The translations under genes were made by a program, and so were the position numbers. From Haematobia irritans (taxonomy: Eukaryota; Arthropoda; Insecta; Diptera; Muscidae), in assembly GCF_050003625.1 (NCBI RefSeq), contig NC_134400.1, positions 44,688,557 through 44,752,556 on the forward strand: a DNA stretch of 64,000 nt. The letters are read 5' to 3'. Of the stretch, positions 58,705 through 64,000 are shown piece by piece. The notes beneath the pieces are model-generated. The model did no database searches and had not been told where the DNA came from. It saw only the letters and a program-made list of their open reading frames with translations. How positions within the stretch are numbered: the stretch's first letter is position 1; every line of letters begins with the position of its first letter.

Positions 58705-59325
58705 AATATCAGGTTCTAGTTTTCGTGTATAAATGCATTCATAAATTGGGTCAGCATACAATAAATTTTATACAAAATCAGACACTTTGCAATACAAGAA
58801 ATCAACAAAATTTCAGACTTCCGCTGTGTAGATTGGAAAAAAGTAAACAAAGAATAGATTTCACTGCAAGCCTTAAATATAATAAACTACCACAGAGTAT
58901 AAAATCCATTAGCAGAAGGGAGCCACCGTGGTGCAATGGTTAGCATGCCCGCCTTGCATACACAAGGTCGTGGGTTCGATTCCTGCAACGACCGAACACC
59001 AAAAAGTTTTTCAGCGGTGGATTATCCCACCTCAGAAATGCTGGTGACATTTCTGAGGGTTTCAAAGCTTCTCTAATTGGTGTCACTGCAATGTGGAACG
59101 CCGTTCGGACTCGGCTATAAAAAGGAGGTCCCTTGTCATTGAGCTTAACATGGAATCGGGCAGCACTCAGTGATAAGAGAGAAGTTCACCACTGTGGTAT
59201 CACAATGGACTGAATAGTCTAAGTGAGCCTGATACATCGGGCTGCCACATAACCTAACCTAACCATTAGCAGAATCTCAACATACAAAAAAGCATGCTAA
59301 GATTATATATTAAATAAAAAAAAAT
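58705..59325 (+). pseudogene. LINE ORF2 C-terminal fragment split by a SINE
   Basis: 58725-58917 encodes the end of a non-LTR ORF2 (LPLCRLEKSKQRIDFTASL, KYNKLPQSIKSISR). Removing the SINE and one target duplication, the frame resumes at about 59275 (ISTYKKAC-stop) followed by an A-rich tail. It resembles the usual continuation of the LINE at 17.2-18.1 kb (LYKLIHK versus MYKCIHK). Confidence 0.8.
58918..59264 (+). mobile_element. tRNA-derived SINE, copy 4
   Basis: 347 bp. Head GGGAGCCACCGTGGTGCAAT with B-box GGTTCGATTCC, tail CATAACCTAACCTAACC. Target duplication ATTAGCAGAA lies at 58908-58917 and 59265-59274. It interrupts the LINE fragment. Confidence 0.96.
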
Positions 59326-60420
59326 ATATTTTGTAGTTAATTATATAATATATATTATAACAATCAGTTATTTAATACTATAATTATTTACTTTTATTAT
59401 GTATAATAATGTTGCCGCTTGCCTCTATATTGCCTACTTGGTGCTGAGGCCAATACAAGAATTAATTTAAATTTATGTAGAAATAAACTTTCAACAAAAA
59501 AAAGTTAATTGTTTCAATTAATTTTTTAATTAAAAATTTTAAAATTTTTAATCATTGACTTAATTAACTTAATGTTTCTATCTTGATCAAAATATTTATT
59601 GTATCAATTAATTTATTAATTAGAACATTTTTCAACTTCAATCAACTTTTTAATTGGAAATATATATGCGACATTTTTTGTGGTTTATGGGTTAAACCAA
59701 AAAGTTTTTCAGCGGTAGATTATCCCCTCTCAGTAATGCTGGCGACAGAGTGTTTCACCATAATGTAAATTCCGTTCGGACTCGGCTTTATCAAGGTCCC
59801 TTGTCAATGAGCTTGGAAACCAGAACAGTATTTTCTTAACCATCACTTTTGTGAGTAAAAGATCGATGAAGTAAAATTAATTTGAGCTATCCCAAAAATA
59901 TTTTCTAATAATTTCCATCTCAATTTCAGTAATATAACCCAGGGCCTATTGAAAGAGAGTAGCTTCCTTTAGTAATCCTAAGTAATGATTTCAAGGCGAA
60001 ATATCACTAAAACGCAATTAAAAGATTGCTTCGTTCCTTATGAATTTCGGTTCACATTTTTTACGAATTTTTGAAATAAGAAGTCAATACCTAGTAGTAT
60101 TTGCGTATTTATTGAAAAGGAAGGAGTGGTATAAAGGAATGCTTTGTAATTAAAATTTGACGAAATCTTTTATAAGAAAAGATCACCCATTTTATGAGTA
60201 TTGACATATAATTATATACAAAATAGCATAAAACAGTGAAAAATTAATTGGTATTGTAACGGGTACATCCTACAATAAATTTTTGCAACTTATTAGATTA
60301 TTGGTAAGCTATTAATCGTTTATCAATGCTATTTTTCATGAAATAGTCTATCAGTCGTTTATAAACGTCTATTGACTTTTTACGAGTAAGGCCGTAGCAC
60401 TTAAAAAATCACCCTTTATA
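59326..60420. repeat. decayed ATTAAT, SINE and mariner-end fragments
   Basis: 59500-59690 holds ATTAAT-type words. 59692-59815 is a diverged inner part of the SINE (CCAAAAAGTTTTTCAGCGGT, GATTATCCCCTCTCAGTAAT). 60407-60420 reads AATCACCCTTTATA, matching the outer end of the DD41D mariner. No gene is seen. Confidence 0.65.
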
Positions 60421-61561
60421 AGTGAACAATTGTTCGCCTACCGCCTATCGATATGTTTGTGTTAACAAATCTAATTTGGCAATCAGGCAGCCGTTGCCCA
60501 TTTTGGGCTTCCCATTAGAAATATCCTTACTTAATACGAATCGGAATAGAACATATCTTTTTAGATTCATGCATCTAGGCATTTCCTTCATAATATGACA
60601 TTGAATACCATAAATGTTTTCTTTTCCATCTTTGCTTTAAAGGTATATTTGGTAACAAATATAACATAAGAAAGGTTTTGTTGTGTTATATACAAACTGT
60701 TATATATATGCGTATAACAGATAGAAAAACTTTTATAAACAACAGCTGCTTTTCCTCAACAAATTATTTGCGATGATGGTTACGCTCTTGGTACATTGTT
60801 GTATATAACAAATATATACATATGTTTGTGTGCATGTATAATACATAAACGTTTTGGGAGTAATGAAGGATATAGGATATACATATAAAAGCAACAATTG
60901 CATTTGACACATGTCAAAGGAGAAAGAGAATGGATACTATGCTAAAGAGAAATATATGCAATTCCCAAAAACGAGGTGAAGGATTTTGATGTATTTACTA
61001 TGTATATAGGGGCATACACATATGTTCTTAAGTTAACATTTATATATATATATATATTATATTTTTTTCTAAAACCGTGGTATGGACCAATTCATGAATT
61101 ACTATTGATGGATTTAATGGTAGTATACATATTACACAGAAAAAAGTAAACTGTTTTATTGGAAAAATAAACTATTTCATGTTAAAACTGTACTCCAATT
61201 TTTTCCACTATGCGTTATTATAATAAAGAAAATTTAAGGCCTTTTTTGAATTTTTAGCTACCATGTGCGAACCTATCAATATTTTCTGATTTTTACAGCA
61301 TTTCTTAGAATCCCCACACCATAGTAAACTATCGTATATGATATCTAAATCTCATCGGAAAAGCGCCGTCACTATTGAGAAGTTGTATCACGTTAAGTTA
61401 CTAAATTAAAGTGCACTTTGGATCATTTCCTTTTTAAGTTATGGTAAAAAAAATTGTCGCACTAAAAACAACTTGGCTTTAATAATTCTGAAGCATTCTT
61501 CAAAATTAATAAAATCGTCTGTATCTTTATTTATTTATTGCCGTTTTTATCTTCACCACAA
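60421..61561. other. intronic, mostly unassigned
   Basis: A CTCTAGCGG-family scrap (GGGCTTCCCATTAGAAATA) lies near 60508, AT-dinucleotide runs near 61040, and 61300-61400 repeats part of 32930-33030. Nothing coding is seen. Confidence 0.5.
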
Positions 61562-62030
61562 ACCCAGCAAAAAAATGGAAGTTGTTCCAAAAACATTTTA
61601 AAGCGTATCCCGGAAAAAATATATTTATACAAAAATATATGCCGAAAAAAAACTAATTAAAAACGCTGGAAGCGAAGAAGTTTTTCAATTTGTAAAAATT
61701 AGATAATAATCCCCATATTCATAAAAGTTAACGTAAACTTTAAACCTACTATTTCCATACAAATTCCTTCGATAAACTATCTGTAAATTATTATGAATAT
61801 GGACATAAGAAATTAAAAGTGTAACAAAAAATACTGATAAAAATAAAAAGTGAAATTGAAAAAAAAAAAAAAAAATTAATTTTTTAAATTTTTTCATCCA
61901 AATGAAATGGAGTACTTCCGTCCTATGACAAGCCCGTGTAAAATTCACTGGAGATGATCGAATTTTGCACTACTTACGGATCACAAATTGGGGATCCAAA
62001 CCACTTTTGTGGAAGCTCTTTTTTAACTGG
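61562..62030. mobile_element. CCCAGCAAAAAAATGGAAG MITE (family C), copy
   Basis: It starts CCCAGCAAAAAAATGGAAGT and ends CTCTTTTTTAACTGGG. Inside, GGAGTACTTCCGTCCTATGA and CAAGCCCGTGT match 11655-11690. Confidence 0.75.
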
Positions 62031-62389
62031 GAATGCTAAAAAGCATTCAAAAATAGGAGTTGTTGTTAAAACCTCATTCACATTAGGCTCGAAATCTACT
62101 AAAAGTGGGTTTGACATCCCTTTTTTATGTTATAATGCAAATGACAATTGAAATCTAGTTAAAGTGGATTTTGGAATGTGACTGAGGTATATCACGTTTT
62201 TAAAGACTCTGATGATAAAAAAAAAAAAACAGAAAAAAACTTATAAATTCAAATTTGTCTCCTAGTAACATCTATTTAAAAAGCATTAGTGTAAAGATAA
62301 AATTTTTAGAACCGGACGAGCTGTTTCCCTGTATATGTTTATTAATCACTGCTTTCATTTGAAATTCTTGAGTCGAAATTTTCAATGCA

Positions 62390-63160
62390 TTGGCGGAGTA
62401 AGGTCCAATGATGCCACCAGCCCCTAAACCGGATGCTTTGGTAGCTTTTGCAATGCTTCTAAAATCGAGAATTCTGCCTATTTGCGTACCCACACTCAAA
62501 AAAAAAAACGTGAACTATCTATTTCACTAAAGCCAATTTAATTTTATTTTAGTTCATGGAATTATTATGTTTGTAGAAAATTTACTTTACTCTAATAATT
62601 TTTTGCGTACGATAGTTAAATTAACTAAAAAGCAGGAAAAAATTATACACGAATTAAGTATAAAGATTTACTAAATTCGTATTTCTCACAAAATAGTTCA
62701 TTATTTCTTTAAATTTGTAAATTTTACTACAAATGCGTCCATCATAAACTTCGTATGTCACTAAAGACATTCTTGCAATTTTGAACTCCAATATTTTCCA
62801 TCAAATTACAAAATTTTCTTTTACAAGCGAAAAAATTAATTAAGTATAATAATTCTTGAATTTGTCGAAAACTATTTACTTATTTTTGTGATATCGGCGT
62901 GGTGGCAGCGTTTGTAATACTGTTTAGTTAAAATTTTCTAATTTTTCTAAAATTTTCAAAATTTTCTGAAATTAACCAAAAGATTTCTTCCTGGTGGGTT
63001 CACTGTTTTTTCAGTGCATTGAGCTAGAAATGAGCTTCGCCGCCAAATACAATATTTCGATAAAAGCACGTGATGAACTTTTTTAGCAGAGCACGATTTT
63101 TGATAATAAAATTCAAAAATTATGCAAGCGTTGTATATAGACCAAGCTGAAGATGATGAA
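62390..63160 (-). pseudogene. old DD41D mariner relic split by a MITE
   Basis: 62395-62491 (AAGGTCCAATGATGCCACCA, ATTCTGCCTATTTGCGTACC) and 63017-63160 (GAGCTAGAAATGAGCTTCGC, GATAATAAAATTCAAAAATT, ATGCAAGCGTTG) align in order with the mariners at 18.7 and 46.7 kb. Much is deleted between. It is far more diverged than those copies. The minus ORF at 62272-62499 keeps only GAGGIIGPY. Confidence 0.8.
62492..63016. mobile_element. MITE of the CACTCAAAAA family, copy 2
   Basis: 525 bp, ends CACTCAAAAAAAAAAACGTG / TTCACTGTTTTTTCAGTG, flanked by CA on both sides (62490-62491 and 63017-63018). It sits inside the mariner relic. The empty site can be read from the intact mariners (GTAGCCATTCAACCAGAAAT), confirming a 2-bp CA duplication. 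Confidence 0.9.
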
Positions 63161-64000
63161 CAGTGAAATAAAACACGAAACGTGCGTCAACTTTGAAATG
63201 CTGGAAAAGCAAAAATTAACTAAATGAAGTGAAAAAAAACGTTGGCGCCAAATCATTACCATATTAACTACTCCGTAGTTCATGTTTACTATTTTTGAGA
63301 AATGTATGAAAAAATTCTTCTGCTTTAGTTTGTATTGCACCTATTTGCACGGCCATTGATTATTATACTCACGTTTCATAAAATTAAATTTTATAGACAT
63401 ATTTGAAATATTAGAATATTTTAGAAAAATTACAATAAAAATAAGATAATTTTATCTAAATTTTGATGCTTAGATTTTATGCAGAAGTGCAGGTGTCTGA
63501 AAGCCAATGTGAAAAAAAAATTGTCCTAATAGGAATAATTATGAAACCTAAATTTTAGGTCAAGCAATTTACACAATATTAAGGACAAATTTCTTTAAAA
63601 TAAAGAAATTTTAATTAAAAGAAAATGTATAATCGCTGCTTTAAATTTTTCTTCTTTGAATTTAGGACACGACTATTTAAAATTCGCATTCCTCCGTTAA
63701 AGACACATGTCTTTGAAGTAAGGCGAAATTTCCTTAATGTAAAGAAAAACATTTTTGATTTAAAGAAATAATCTTTAAATTAACTGAGATATTACATTTT
63801 AGGATTAAATATAAAAAAGCTTCAAATATAGTCTAAGACTTATATTAAAGATTTCCAAGAAAACAGTTTTTATTCTGAAGTATCTGTTATAATTTCGATT
63901 TTTAAACTGACATTTATTTATACATGAATTGCCTTGTTATTATATCGCAAATAGAAAATGAAAATTATAGTGATCTGTATCTTAATCTTAATTTTAAAGA
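63161..64000. repeat. dispersed AT-rich repeat at the window end
   Basis: 63470-63900 resembles 8930-9245 and parts of 6620-6990 in inverse order (TCCTCCGTTAAAGACACATG versus CATGTGACTTTAACGGAGGG). 63161-63470 is unassigned. No gene is seen. Confidence 0.6.

Overview
This is eukaryotic, AT-rich, repeat-dominated DNA from a higher fly. The coding genes are split by GT-AG introns and are fly-like, and the mobile elements (DD41D mariner, P-element-like, LOA/jockey-type LINEs, tRNA-derived SINEs, TA-flanked MITEs) are typical of Diptera. My best guess is a calyptrate (muscoid) fly; the species cannot be fixed from the sequence alone. No bacterial-style features are present. || Layout. 1-19.9 kb: no host exon recognised. 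It opens with about 5 kb of a 29-bp satellite lying inside a dispersed element (1-5.99 kb). Next come nested MITEs (6-12.3 kb), a second copy of the dispersed element carrying a MITE with two tRNA-like modules (12.3-15.2 kb), a second such MITE (15.6-16.4 kb), a SINE, a broken LINE reverse transcriptase and an internally deleted mariner (18.7-19.7 kb). 19.9-23.8 kb (+): two 3' exons of a ZnT1-like zinc transporter (cation diffusion facilitator), with an intron filled by one small palindromic repeat family. 24-27 kb: a piggyBac-type MITE and a 5'-truncated LINE with target-site duplications. 27.7-30.8 kb (-): a compact cluster on one strand, comprising a complete glutaminyl-peptide cyclotransferase, an unrecognised small gene, and Vma21 (V-ATPase assembly factor). 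31-36.5 kb: nested MITEs and a decayed P-element-like transposase. 36.9-37.3 kb (+): an unrecognised small one-pass membrane protein. 42.16 kb (+): first coding exon of the FBXO25/FBXO32 (atrogin-1) F-box gene, whose remaining exons are not visible and probably lie beyond the window, so its first intron would hold everything from 42.3 to 64 kb. 42.3-64 kb: mobile DNA only (second mariner, three SINEs, foldback elements, 1.3-1.4 kb TIR elements, a relic mariner split by a MITE). || How it works together. The host genes have separate jobs (zinc transport, N-terminal pyroglutamate formation in the secretory pathway, V-ATPase assembly, SCF ubiquitin ligase) and I see no pathway linking them. The main story is the mobile-element ecology. 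Four SINE copies have clean target duplications. Several MITE families share termini of the form CACnCAAAA/CCCAGCAAAAA and 2-bp TA or CA target duplications, one confirmed by a mariner 'empty site'. A MITE family carries two divergently oriented tRNA-like promoter modules, one of which is clearly related to the SINE head.
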